DNA from: Alistipes sp.
Lineage (GTDB): Bacteria; Bacteroidota; Bacteroidia; Bacteroidales; Rikenellaceae
Length of the DNA: 64,000 nt
Direction of reading: 5' to 3'
Assembly: GCA_017629145.1 (NCBI GenBank)
Contig: JAGBXR010000034.1
Span: forward strand, 1 to 64,000
Shown here: positions 42,674-49,886 of the stretch, in pieces
Layout of the letters: each line of letters opens with the position of its first letter
Numbering within the stretch: the stretch's first letter is position 1
Notes under the pieces: model-generated
What the model was told of the DNA's origin: nothing
The model's input: the letters and a program-made list of their open reading frames with translations, nothing else
Database searches by the model: none
Program-made: the position numbers and the translations under genes

Positions 42674-43450
42674 ATGAATACGATTACGATACTGCTTTTG
42701 CCAATGTTCGGCACAATACTCGGTGCTTCGTCTGTGCTTTTTGCGCGCCACGAGGTCTCGGCACGTGTGCAAAATGCACTCCTCGGCTTTGCAGCAGGCG
42801 TTATGGTTGCTGCCTCGGTGTGGTCACTTATCATACCGGCTATCGATATGTCCGAGGGTATGGGCAAATTAGCGTGGTTGCCAGCCGCTGTTGGCATAGT
42901 ACTCGGTATGCTCTTCCTGCTTGCGCTGGATAGTCTCGTGCCACATATGCACCCCACGACCGACAATCCCGAAGGTATACGCTCGTCGCTTGGCAAGCGC
43001 CAGATGCTGATGCTCGCTGTGACGTTGCACAACATCCCCGAGGGTATGGCCGTAGGAGCCGTCGTAGCTGGCGCTATGAGCAACCAGATAGGCATCTCGG
43101 TAGCTGCAGCTATGGCTTTGGCTGTCGGTATGGCAATACAGAATATCCCCGAGGGAGCTATCATATCACTTCCGTTGCGTGCTGATGGTGCATCGCGCCG
43201 CAAGGCCTTCGGCTATGGAGCACTGTCGGGAGTTGTCGAGCCAATCTCGGCAATAGTTATGATATTGCTCTTCGAGCATATCTCGCCACTGCTACCCTAT
43301 CTCTTGGCATTCTCGGCAGGTGCTATGCTCTACGTTGTTGTCGAGGAGCTTATCCCCGAGACGCAACAGGGCCAGCACTCCGACACAGGCACTGTGGCAT
43401 TTGCAATCGGCTTTGTTATTATGATGATTCTCGATGTAGCACTTGGATAG
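42674..43450 (+). CDS. ZIP-family divalent metal transporter
   Basis: A 258-residue membrane protein with eight hydrophobic segments. The metal-binding helix IV carries LAVTLHNIPEGMAVGAVVAG (HNIPEG) and helix V MAIQNIPEGAIISLPLRADG (here Asn-Ile-Pro-Glu-Gly without the His of HNIPEG). A short His-containing loop VPHMHPTTDNPEG lies between helices III and IV. It imports zinc or iron into the cytosol. It resembles the GufA branch of about 260-270 residues. Confidence 0.9.
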   Translation: MNTITILLLPMFGTILGASSVLFARHEVSARVQNALLGFAAGVMVAASVWSLIIPAIDMSEGMGKLAWLPAAVGIVLGMLFLLALDSLVPHMHPTTDNPEGIRSSLGKRQMLMLAVTLHNIPEGMAVGAVVAGAMSNQIGISVAAAMALAVGMAIQNIPEGAIISLPLRADGASRRKAFGYGALSGVVEPISAIVMILLFEHISPLLPYLLAFSAGAMLYVVVEELIPETQQGQHSDTGTVAFAIGFVIMMILDVALG

Positions 43451-43470
43451 AGATACATCGCTATACAACA

Positions 43471-43497
43471 AAGACCACTCTTTAAGGGTGGTCTTTT
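43471..43497 (+). terminator. Terminator of the ZIP gene
   Basis: Stem AAGACCAC/GTGGTCTT followed by TTTTCG. Confidence 0.85.
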
Positions 43498-43556
43498 TCG
43501 TATTATGGATTTTATAAGTTATCTACACCACACTGCCAACATTCTCGCACACCACC

Positions 43557-43674
43557 AATTGCTTGATAGAAGAGGTCTGATGTGCTATGAAACGAAAAAT
43601 GGCGAATGGGAGATATATTTCCATTCGCCATTTTGACTGAAGAGTCGCAGATGACCCCTTATCACAATAAATTT
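43557..43674. repeat. MITE-like palindromic element, copy B (worn)
   Basis: Left end AATTGCTTGATAGAAG (43557-43572), right end ATCACAATAAATTT (43661-43674), both worn copies of the terminal repeat. Central stem-loop AATGGCGAATGG/CCATTCGCCATT (43598-43632) has lost the 7 apical bases present in A, C and D. The right sub-terminal hairpin is imperfect. Its right end shares AAATTT with the left end of copy C. Confidence 0.75.
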
Positions 43675-43800
43675 CTTGTTAGAAGGGCGCCGAGTGCTAC
43701 ACTCGGCAAAAATGGCGACGATGGGTAGTACTTGAACGTACGTCCCATTGTCGCCAGTTTTTGTTAGGGGCCGCAATCGACCCCTTATCACAAGAAATTT
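43670..43800. repeat. MITE-like palindromic element, copy C (intact, 3' of the FKBP gene)
   Basis: A 131-bp element with perfect 11-bp terminal inverted repeats AAATTTCTTGT (43670-43680) and ACAAGAAATTT (43790-43800). Sub-terminal hairpins GCCGAGTG-cta-CACTCGGC (43689-43707) and AGGGG-loop-CCCCT (43766-43785) flank a 44-base central stem-loop (43713-43756) with outer stem TGGCGACGATGGG and apical GTAC-ttgaac-GTAC. It abuts the FKBP stop codon at 43801. Confidence 0.88.
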
Positions 43801-44805
43801 TTACTCGGTAACCTTAATAAGCTCCACCTTAAACTCCAACGCCTCGTTAGGGCCGATATCACGACCTGCGCCACGCTGACCATATGCAAGCTCCGATGGG
43901 ATCCACAAAGTGATCTGACCACCCTCCTTTACATACTTCATACCCTCGGTCCAACCCTTGATTACACCATTGAGTGGGAATGAGATAGACTCACCACGCT
44001 CGTAGCTTGAGTCGAAGATCTTACCTGTGCGAGTCTTACCCTCGTAGTTTACCTCTACGATATTGGTGTCGGCTGTAGCCTGAATACCTGTACCCTCGCG
44101 GTCGATACGATAGAGAAGACCAGACTCTGTCTTGATAACGCCCTCCATCTTCTCAACCTCTGCAAGCCACTTTGCTGAAGCCTCTGCATTCTCCTGCAAA
44201 GCCTTCTCGCGAGCCTCCATAGCCTTCTTCTGCTGCTCTGCCTGCAATGTCATAAATGCGGCACGCATCTGATCGCCAGTGAGGAGCATCAATGAATCCA
44301 TCTCCTCTACAGACTGGAGCTTAAGACCATCCTCAACAGCACGCAATACGCTTGCGATATGCATCTCACGGTCGATACTCTTAACCCAGCCACCCATATT
44401 TGTACCAACAAGGCGTGACACCTCCTCGCGTGTGAACTCCTCGTCGAAGAGTGCTGGTAGAGCTGGCAATGTATCTGGGCAATCGGTCTTCTGGAAGCTC
44501 TGAATACGCTTTGCATTCAGGTATGGCATCATACGTGACGCCTGGAACTCGTTCATACGCTTGCGCGCTTCAACAATCTCCTCGCCCTCCAAATTACCAT
44601 TCTTGTAGAAATCCTTGATAGACTTCTTAACAAGCTCCTTGTCGAGCTCGAGGTCTGCCATATCGAAGTTAAGGCTCAAACCGAGCTCTGCACCTACAGC
44701 GTATGAGATAGTATCAATCTCGCCCTTACCAAGACCTGTACCCTCGCAAGCTGTCATTGAGAGTGTTGCAGCAGCTGCTGCCGCAACGAAAAACATCTTT
44801 TTCAT
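43801..44805 (-). CDS. FKBP-type peptidyl-prolyl isomerase lipoprotein
   Basis: A 334-residue protein with a lipoprotein signal (ATLSMTAC, Cys20). The FKBP N-domain (about 28-130) starts EIDTISYAVGAELGLSLNF and may be duplicated. A helical, Ala/Glu/Lys-rich stretch (about 175-235) follows. The C-terminal FKBP domain (about 240-334) has VEVNYEGKTRTGKIFDSSYE, SFPLNGVIKGWTEGMKYVKE and LAYGQRGAGRDIGPNEALEF, with the usual active-site aromatics. It is FkpA/Mip-like: a periplasmic foldase, anchored to a membrane here. The stop codon touches element C. Confidence 0.93.
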   Translation of the reverse strand: MKKMFFVAAAAAATLSMTACEGTGLGKGEIDTISYAVGAELGLSLNFDMADLELDKELVKKSIKDFYKNGNLEGEEIVEARKRMNEFQASRMMPYLNAKRIQSFQKTDCPDTLPALPALFDEEFTREEVSRLVGTNMGGWVKSIDREMHIASVLRAVEDGLKLQSVEEMDSLMLLTGDQMRAAFMTLQAEQQKKAMEAREKALQENAEASAKWLAEVEKMEGVIKTESGLLYRIDREGTGIQATADTNIVEVNYEGKTRTGKIFDSSYERGESISFPLNGVIKGWTEGMKYVKEGGQITLWIPSELAYGQRGAGRDIGPNEALEFKVELIKVTE

Positions 44806-44836
44806 CGTTTTGTTATTAGTTTAAATTATCGTAAAT

Positions 44837-44844
44837 CAAATATA
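44837..44844 (-). promoter_or_regulatory. -7 element of the FKBP gene
   Basis: Minus-strand TATATTTG, about 32 bp before the ATG at 44805. It suggests separate transcription from the SDR operon. Confidence 0.5.
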
Positions 44845-44864
44845 TCTTCTCTATCTCACCTCTA

Positions 44865-45680
44865 TTACTTCTGCCACCTCATCGTGAAGTTACGCAACGG
44901 ACGAATGAGGAAACCAGGCAAGAAGCGACATACTGGGATAAACAGGCGGAACCACCAGTCAGGCACTACAACACTGCGGCCGCGAAACATAGCATTCAGG
45001 CCACGACGCGCGCAACTCTGCGGAGACATCAGCGCACCCCACTTAACGCCGAACTTCTGCAAACCCTTCGAGAGGCCGTAGAGGTCGGTAGCGATACCTG
45101 CAGGACAGATTGCCGTGACGCTCACGCCCGTACCCTTGAGTTCCTTTGCGAAAGCCTGCGTGAAGCTCTTGACATAGGCCTTACTTGCGCTATATGACGC
45201 AAGACCCGGGAATGGCATCCATATAGAGTATGAACTCATATTGAGGATACGACCCTTACCGCGACGACGCATATCCTCGCCATAGAGGCGACACATAACC
45301 GTGAGTGCGAGGTCGTGGAGTAAAATGATACGCTCCAAACGCTCGACAGGAGTATTTAGTATGTCGCAGAACGAGAAGATGCCGGCATTGTTGATGACAA
45401 CATCGAACTCCAGACCCTCGGCTACGCTCCAGCTATGCAACGCGTGTGCTGCCTCTGCCGAAGCAAGGTCTGTAACGCGCGCTATGCACTTTACGCTATA
45501 CTTATGTGCCACGACAGCAGCCTCCTGCTCGACACTCTCGAGAATGTCGACCAACACGAGGTTGTAGCCCAACATAGCCAAACGCTCGGCATACTGACGA
45601 CCAATGCCCAATGCTGCACCCGTAACCAGCGCCCAAGCCGAGCCTCGGGTAATCTCTCCGAGATTTTTCTTACAACACAT
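44865..45680 (-). CDS. SDR-family hydroxysteroid dehydrogenase-like oxidoreductase
   Basis: A 271-residue classical SDR. Cofactor loop VTGAALGIG (19-27), Asp45 at the end of strand 2 (NLVLVD), which favours NAD(H), NNAG (97-100), catalytic Ser149/150, Tyr163 and Lys167 (SSYSIWMPFPGLASYSASK). The C-terminus (VVPDWWFRLFIPVCRFLPGF) is hydrophobic and may touch the membrane. In gut Bacteroidales clusters with a 5-alpha-reductase and an OYE reductase, the SDR is a 3-hydroxysteroid dehydrogenase. That role is inferred here from context. It is the last of three genes, 2 bp after the OYE gene. Confidence 0.85.
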   Translation of the reverse strand: MCCKKNLGEITRGSAWALVTGAALGIGRQYAERLAMLGYNLVLVDILESVEQEAAVVAHKYSVKCIARVTDLASAEAAHALHSWSVAEGLEFDVVINNAGIFSFCDILNTPVERLERIILLHDLALTVMCRLYGEDMRRRGKGRILNMSSYSIWMPFPGLASYSASKAYVKSFTQAFAKELKGTGVSVTAICPAGIATDLYGLSKGLQKFGVKWGALMSPQSCARRGLNAMFRGRSVVVPDWWFRLFIPVCRFLPGFLIRPLRNFTMRWQK

Positions 45681-45682
45681 TG

Positions 45683-46930
45683 TTACTTAATTTTGTTAAT
45701 CTCACGCCACAATCTCTCGGGGATATGCTCCTTGCAGTTGTGACAGCACTGCATATCTACCGAATACATACGTGCCATACAGTAGTCGCGATGGTCGCAA
45801 CCGCTGCGTGTGCTCATATCGCCAGCCTTGAGCTTATTGACAAATGCAGGGTCGTTGACCAAAGCACGCGCCATCTGTACAAGCTCGAAGCCCTCGTCCA
45901 AAACCTTCTCGATACCCTCGCGCGAAACAAGACCACCGACGTATACCAGCGGACCCTTGAGCGCCGCGCGGAACTTCTTGGCATTCTCCAGGAAGTAGCA
46001 CTCCTCGAAGTCGTACTGCTTGATGAGCCACTGACCTGCAAGCGTCACGACAATCTTCTGCAACCACTCGTTCCAGCCCATATAGTAGCCCATAGTCTTT
46101 GTTGGGATACGGCCACGCATAACAGCCATAGGAGCCTTCGACACGAAACCCGAAGAGAGCACGATACCATCCACGCCAAACGTCTCGATCTGCTTTGCAA
46201 TCTCGATAGACTCCGGAATCTGAATACCGCTCTTAAAGCCATCCTCCATATTGTGCTTAACCAATACGCCCATACCGCGCTTGCGAGCTGTGTTTACAAC
46301 CTCCTCCAGGCACATATTCATAAAGCGCATACGGTTCTCCAACGAGCCACCGAACTCATCGCGACGATGGTTGGTATATGGCGAAAGGAACTGCGAGATG
46401 AGGTATCCGTGACCTGCGTGCACCTCGACAGAGTCGAAACCGGCGTTATATGCTGTATCTACCGCCTTGCCGAAATCCTTGGCAAACTCCGCGATCTCCG
46501 CCTTTGACATACGGCGATGGAAGGTTGGTGAGTAGAGGTTGAAACCATTTGAAGCCGACACTGGGAAGCTACCAGCCGTAGACCAGTGTGTCATATTTCC
46601 GCAGTGGCCGAGCTGAATACCTACCGCAGCACCCTCTGCGTGCACAGCATCGGTAAGGTCGCGCAACTGTGGAACAATCTCATCGCGCAACCAGAGCTGC
46701 TTGTTGAACGAGATACCACTACGATTAATCGAGGCATAAGCCACAGTAGTCATACCCACACCACCACGCGCAACACTTACGTGATAATCCTTAAGAGCCT
46801 GCGTCGGAGCAAAATCCTTACCCATTGACTCAAAGGCAGCCGAGCGAATAACTCGGTTGCGAAGAGTTACGCTACCAATCTTGTAGGGCGTAAACAGCTT
46901 TGACTCTGTTAGTTCCTTCTTATTTTCCAT
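45683..46930 (-). CDS. OYE-family NADH:flavin oxidoreductase (5-beta-reductase-like candidate)
   Basis: A 415-residue FMN-binding TIM barrel. It opens KLFTPYKIGSVTLRNRVIRS AAF (family start), then GIQLGHCGNMTHWSTAG, VEVHAGHGYLISQFLSPYTN (the conserved HxxH/GYL segment), EFGGSLENRMRF and YVGGLVSREGIEKVL. The C-terminus has a Cys-rich motif CDHRDYCMARMYSVDMQCCH plus NC, where related enoate reductases such as BaiCD hold a 4Fe-4S cluster, but the spacing here differs. Enzymes of this type reduce the steroid ring A 4-5 double bond in bile acid clusters. The assignment is by family and context. Spacing to both neighbours is 2 and 24 bp. Confidence 0.85.
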   Translation of the reverse strand: MENKKELTESKLFTPYKIGSVTLRNRVIRSAAFESMGKDFAPTQALKDYHVSVARGGVGMTTVAYASINRSGISFNKQLWLRDEIVPQLRDLTDAVHAEGAAVGIQLGHCGNMTHWSTAGSFPVSASNGFNLYSPTFHRRMSKAEIAEFAKDFGKAVDTAYNAGFDSVEVHAGHGYLISQFLSPYTNHRRDEFGGSLENRMRFMNMCLEEVVNTARKRGMGVLVKHNMEDGFKSGIQIPESIEIAKQIETFGVDGIVLSSGFVSKAPMAVMRGRIPTKTMGYYMGWNEWLQKIVVTLAGQWLIKQYDFEECYFLENAKKFRAALKGPLVYVGGLVSREGIEKVLDEGFELVQMARALVNDPAFVNKLKAGDMSTRSGCDHRDYCMARMYSVDMQCCHNCKEHIPERLWREINKIK

Positions 46931-46954
46931 TGTATGTGTAGTTTACTTTCGATT

Positions 46955-47737
46955 CTAATAGATGAATGGTATTATACGCTTACGGCCAAGCGAGGTAAAC
47001 TCCTCGCCAAACTCCTGCTCATAGCGCTTGTAGAGCGATGCCGAGCGAGGGCCGAGATTTGCGAATGTCCACCACGCAAAGACAACACCAGCCCACGACC
47101 ACGAAGCGATAGCAAAGCCAACCCACTCCATAAACTCGCCGAAGTAGTTTGCCGACGATACGAAGCGGAACATACCACCCTTGGGGATGTAGTGTTTAGT
47201 ATCGCCAGGACGACGCAAGTGGCGGATAATGTAGTCGGAATGGAGGTTTGTGATAAATCCAAAGAGGAATACCGCAGCACCAATGTAGATGTAAGGCTTC
47301 GACATCCAGCCATCGTAGTAGCCCATCTGAGGTGCGTAGTAGAAGATCCAGCCGCCCTGCATAACTGCATTGAGCGTATTGAAGATCATACCCATAAGCA
47401 TAATGCCGAATGGCATCTTCGACTTACCGCGAAGAAGCATTGGAAATATGAACGAGCGCTGGAAGTAGTGTGTCTGGAAGATTGCGAAGAGTAGCAATGG
47501 TGCAACCTCGAACTTTGCAGGCGAAAGCCACCAAAGGATCGCCATAACGACAAACACGGGTGACTCCATAAGTACCCAGCCGAGTTTATTGGGCACAGGG
47601 AAGCCATACTTTGGATTGAAGAGGTAGCCATAGCCAGCCTCAACGAAGTAGAGCGCAACAAAGACAAACAATGCGATGACAGCCATCACAATGAGGAATA
47701 TATTGTAACACTCCAATGATATCAACTCCGAAAACAT
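46955..47737 (-). CDS. Steroid 5-alpha-reductase family membrane protein
   Basis: A 260-residue protein with about six to seven membrane helices. It matches the eukaryotic SRD5A pattern closely at several points: LLLFAIFQTHYFQRSFIFP (SRD5A has HYxxRTFIFP), PKGGMFRFVSSANYFGEFME with WVGFAIASWSW (NYFGEIxEWxGFALASWS), FANLGPRSASLYKRYEQEFG and the terminal KRIIPFIY (ALIPFIF). This goes beyond a generic DUF1295 match. The family reduces the 4-5 double bond of 3-oxo-delta-4 steroids to the 5-alpha form using NADPH. First gene of an operon with an OYE reductase and an SDR. Confidence 0.9.
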   Translation of the reverse strand: MFSELISLECYNIFLIVMAVIALFVFVALYFVEAGYGYLFNPKYGFPVPNKLGWVLMESPVFVVMAILWWLSPAKFEVAPLLLFAIFQTHYFQRSFIFPMLLRGKSKMPFGIMLMGMIFNTLNAVMQGGWIFYYAPQMGYYDGWMSKPYIYIGAAVFLFGFITNLHSDYIIRHLRRPGDTKHYIPKGGMFRFVSSANYFGEFMEWVGFAIASWSWAGVVFAWWTFANLGPRSASLYKRYEQEFGEEFTSLGRKRIIPFIY

Positions 47738-47826
47738 AATCTGTAATTTTTATCTTTTTACACGTTTTATTGTCTCCTTTTTCCTAATGTTGCACACATT
47801 TTGTAAGCATTATGGAAACAATCGTG

Positions 47827-47834
47827 CAAAGTTA
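47827..47834 (-). promoter_or_regulatory. -7 element of the steroid reductase operon
   Basis: Minus-strand TAACTTTG, about 90 bp before the ATG at 47737. No clear -33 and no obvious operator dyad or linked regulator gene. Confidence 0.5.
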
Positions 47835-47939
47835 CTATTTTTTCAGTAGATACACTCATTTTATCGAGACATTTTTCTCCTTTTAACCATTTTATTACTC
47901 CAATATACCATTTCCTTCGCTATATTTGCATCTACACAG

Positions 47940-47977
47940 ACAAATAAAAGAGTCGCCCAACTCAATTGTTGGACGAC
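47940..47977 (-). terminator. Terminator of the hut operon
   Basis: Stem GTCG-CCAAC/GTTGG-CGAC with one C/A mismatch (47952-47961 with 47968-47977), then CTCTTTTATTTG on the minus strand. Confidence 0.8.
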
Positions 47978-48005
47978 CCGGCATTTTACTTTTATATCCT
48001 ACGGA

Positions 48006-48638
48006 CTACTCAACATAGAATCCCTTCGCCATATCGCGAGGCGTAGGAGCAGGAATCTCGTCTGCAGGATAGCCAAAGGCTATGCCCACCAGAAGTTTGT
48101 AACCCTCGGGAAGCTGCAAGCGCTCAAGATAGGGCTTGGCTGCCTCGGAGGTCATCACAGGCACTACGCTACCAAGACAGCACGAACCTATGCCCATAGA
48201 CCACGCAGCAAGCATCATATTCTCCGATAAAAGACCACAGTCATACTCACCACTATAGCTCTCCTCGGGGCACGCAACAAACGCAACGGTAGGAGCATTG
48301 CGGAAGATATTTCTAAATCCCTTCTGCTCGGCAAGGCGAGGCATCTGCTCCACAGCGATAGCTGTAACTCCATCGATAAAGTCGGGAGCATCGACTACAC
48401 GCACAGCCCACGTCTGGGCATTCATCGCATTAGGAGCATAGAGACCACACTCTATGACCTTTGCCATCTGCTCACGGCATACAGGCTCGGCCTTATAATC
48501 GCGGATTGAGCGACGTGTAAGGATATTCTCCACAACGACATCCGATGCAGACTTTACCTCTGCTGGCTTTTCACAATTTGCGCAGCTCACAGCAACGAGT
48601 GCCGCAAATGCAACGCCAAGTTTCATCATTCGTTTCAT
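48006..48638 (-). CDS. Lipoprotein nitroreductase
   Basis: A 210-residue protein. The N-terminus MKRMMKLGVAFAALVAVSC is a lipoprotein signal (Cys19), unusual for this normally cytosolic FMN enzyme family. The nitroreductase domain follows: VENILTRRSIRDYKAEPVCR (FMN phosphate Arg residues), IECGLYAPNAMNAQTWAVRV (PSxxNxQPW-like), ENMMLAAWSMGIGSCCLGSV (AAxxxGLGSCWIG-like) and LVGIAFGYPADEIPAPTPRD. It starts 3 bp after hutI, so it is the last gene of the hut operon. The substrate and the source of flavin and electrons outside the cytoplasm are unknown. Confidence 0.88.
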   Translation of the reverse strand: MKRMMKLGVAFAALVAVSCANCEKPAEVKSASDVVVENILTRRSIRDYKAEPVCREQMAKVIECGLYAPNAMNAQTWAVRVVDAPDFIDGVTAIAVEQMPRLAEQKGFRNIFRNAPTVAFVACPEESYSGEYDCGLLSENMMLAAWSMGIGSCCLGSVVPVMTSEAAKPYLERLQLPEGYKLLVGIAFGYPADEIPAPTPRDMAKGFYVE

Positions 48639-48641
48639 AAC

Positions 48642-49886
48642 TTACAGTGTTTTAACGTGTTTACCGCGCAACACAACCTCACGTATAACGGGAGTTTGGT
48701 GTGCATATGGCAGGTATGCCAACGATGGCAGAGGCTTCGTAATGTAGAAGTTCGCCACCTTACCGCGCGTGATTGAGCCATAATCCTTACTCTCGCCCAT
48801 TGCCGCAGCACTATTGAGCGTTGCAGCGTTGAGAGCCTCGGCAGGAGTCATCTTCATCTTGATAGATGCCAACGACACCACGAAACGCATATTTCCCGAA
48901 GGCGCAGTACCAGGATTGAAGTCCGAAGCCAAAGCCACGGCCAAACCTGCATCTATCATCTTACGAGCTGGCGGATAGCCAATACCGAGGAAGAAGGCGC
49001 AGCCAGGCAACATAGTAGGCATCGTGCGACTACCGCGCAAAGCCTCAACCTGCTCATCACCCATACTCTCGAGGTGATCAACCGACAACGCACCATTAGC
49101 CACACCTACCTCGACACCGCCCGAAATAGCGAGCTCATTGGCGTGAATCTTGGCACGAAGGCCATACTCAGCACCTACGCGAATAATGCGCTCGGTCTGC
49201 TCGGTAGTGAAGAAACCTCTGTCGCAGAATACATCGACATACTCGGCCAAGCCCTCCTTGGCTACTGCAGGAATCATATCGAGACATACGTGGTCGACAT
49301 ACTCCTCCTGACGGCCCTTATAGGCACGACCTACAGCGTGAGCACCGAGGAACGTAGCACGTACGTCCAAAGGTGCAGTCTCGCGGATGCGGCGAATGAC
49401 GCGTAATATCTTGAGCTCGTCCTCCAGCGTAAGACCATAACCCGACTTAATCTCGACAAGGCCCGTACCCATTGCGACAATCTCGTCGATGCGCTCCATA
49501 GCCTGACGGTAGAGTTCATCCTCCGAGGTGTCGTGAAGTCTGTCTGCCGAGTTGAGGATACCTCCGCCACGCTTGGCTATCTCCTCGTACGACAAGCCAT
49601 TAATCTTATCCAAAAACTCCTGCTCGCGGCTGCCTGCATAGACGATATGCGTGTGCGAGTCGCAGAACGAAGGGAAGAGCCAACCGCCACGAGCGTCGAG
49701 GAGCTCACACCCCTCGACCTCTGGACAGCTATCCATAGTGCCGTAATCAACGATGCGACCACCATCAGCCAGAAGCCACGCATTCTCCAGCGTAGCGACC
49801 TCGGCCATAGCGCGTCCCTCGACACGCTCTCTGCCGCTCTCGTCAACTCCGACAAGTGTTCCGATATTTTTAACGAGCAAGCTCAT
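48642..49886 (-). CDS. hutI: Imidazolonepropionase
   Basis: A 414-residue amidohydrolase-family protein. Metal ligands in LFPSFCDSHTHIVYAGSREQ (HxH), FLGAHAVGRAYKGRQEEYVD, IHANELAISGGVEVGV, DHLESMGDEQVEAL and the catalytic Asp in ALASDFNPGTAPSGNM. It hydrolyses 4-imidazolone-5-propanoate to N-formimino-L-glutamate, step 3 of histidine breakdown. I chose the ATG at 49886 (an upstream TTG at 49895 is possible). The start overlaps the end of hutH by 17 bp. Confidence 0.95.
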   Translation of the reverse strand: MSLLVKNIGTLVGVDESGRERVEGRAMAEVATLENAWLLADGGRIVDYGTMDSCPEVEGCELLDARGGWLFPSFCDSHTHIVYAGSREQEFLDKINGLSYEEIAKRGGGILNSADRLHDTSEDELYRQAMERIDEIVAMGTGLVEIKSGYGLTLEDELKILRVIRRIRETAPLDVRATFLGAHAVGRAYKGRQEEYVDHVCLDMIPAVAKEGLAEYVDVFCDRGFFTTEQTERIIRVGAEYGLRAKIHANELAISGGVEVGVANGALSVDHLESMGDEQVEALRGSRTMPTMLPGCAFFLGIGYPPARKMIDAGLAVALASDFNPGTAPSGNMRFVVSLASIKMKMTPAEALNAATLNSAAAMGESKDYGSITRGKVANFYITKPLPSLAYLPYAHQTPVIREVVLRGKHVKTL

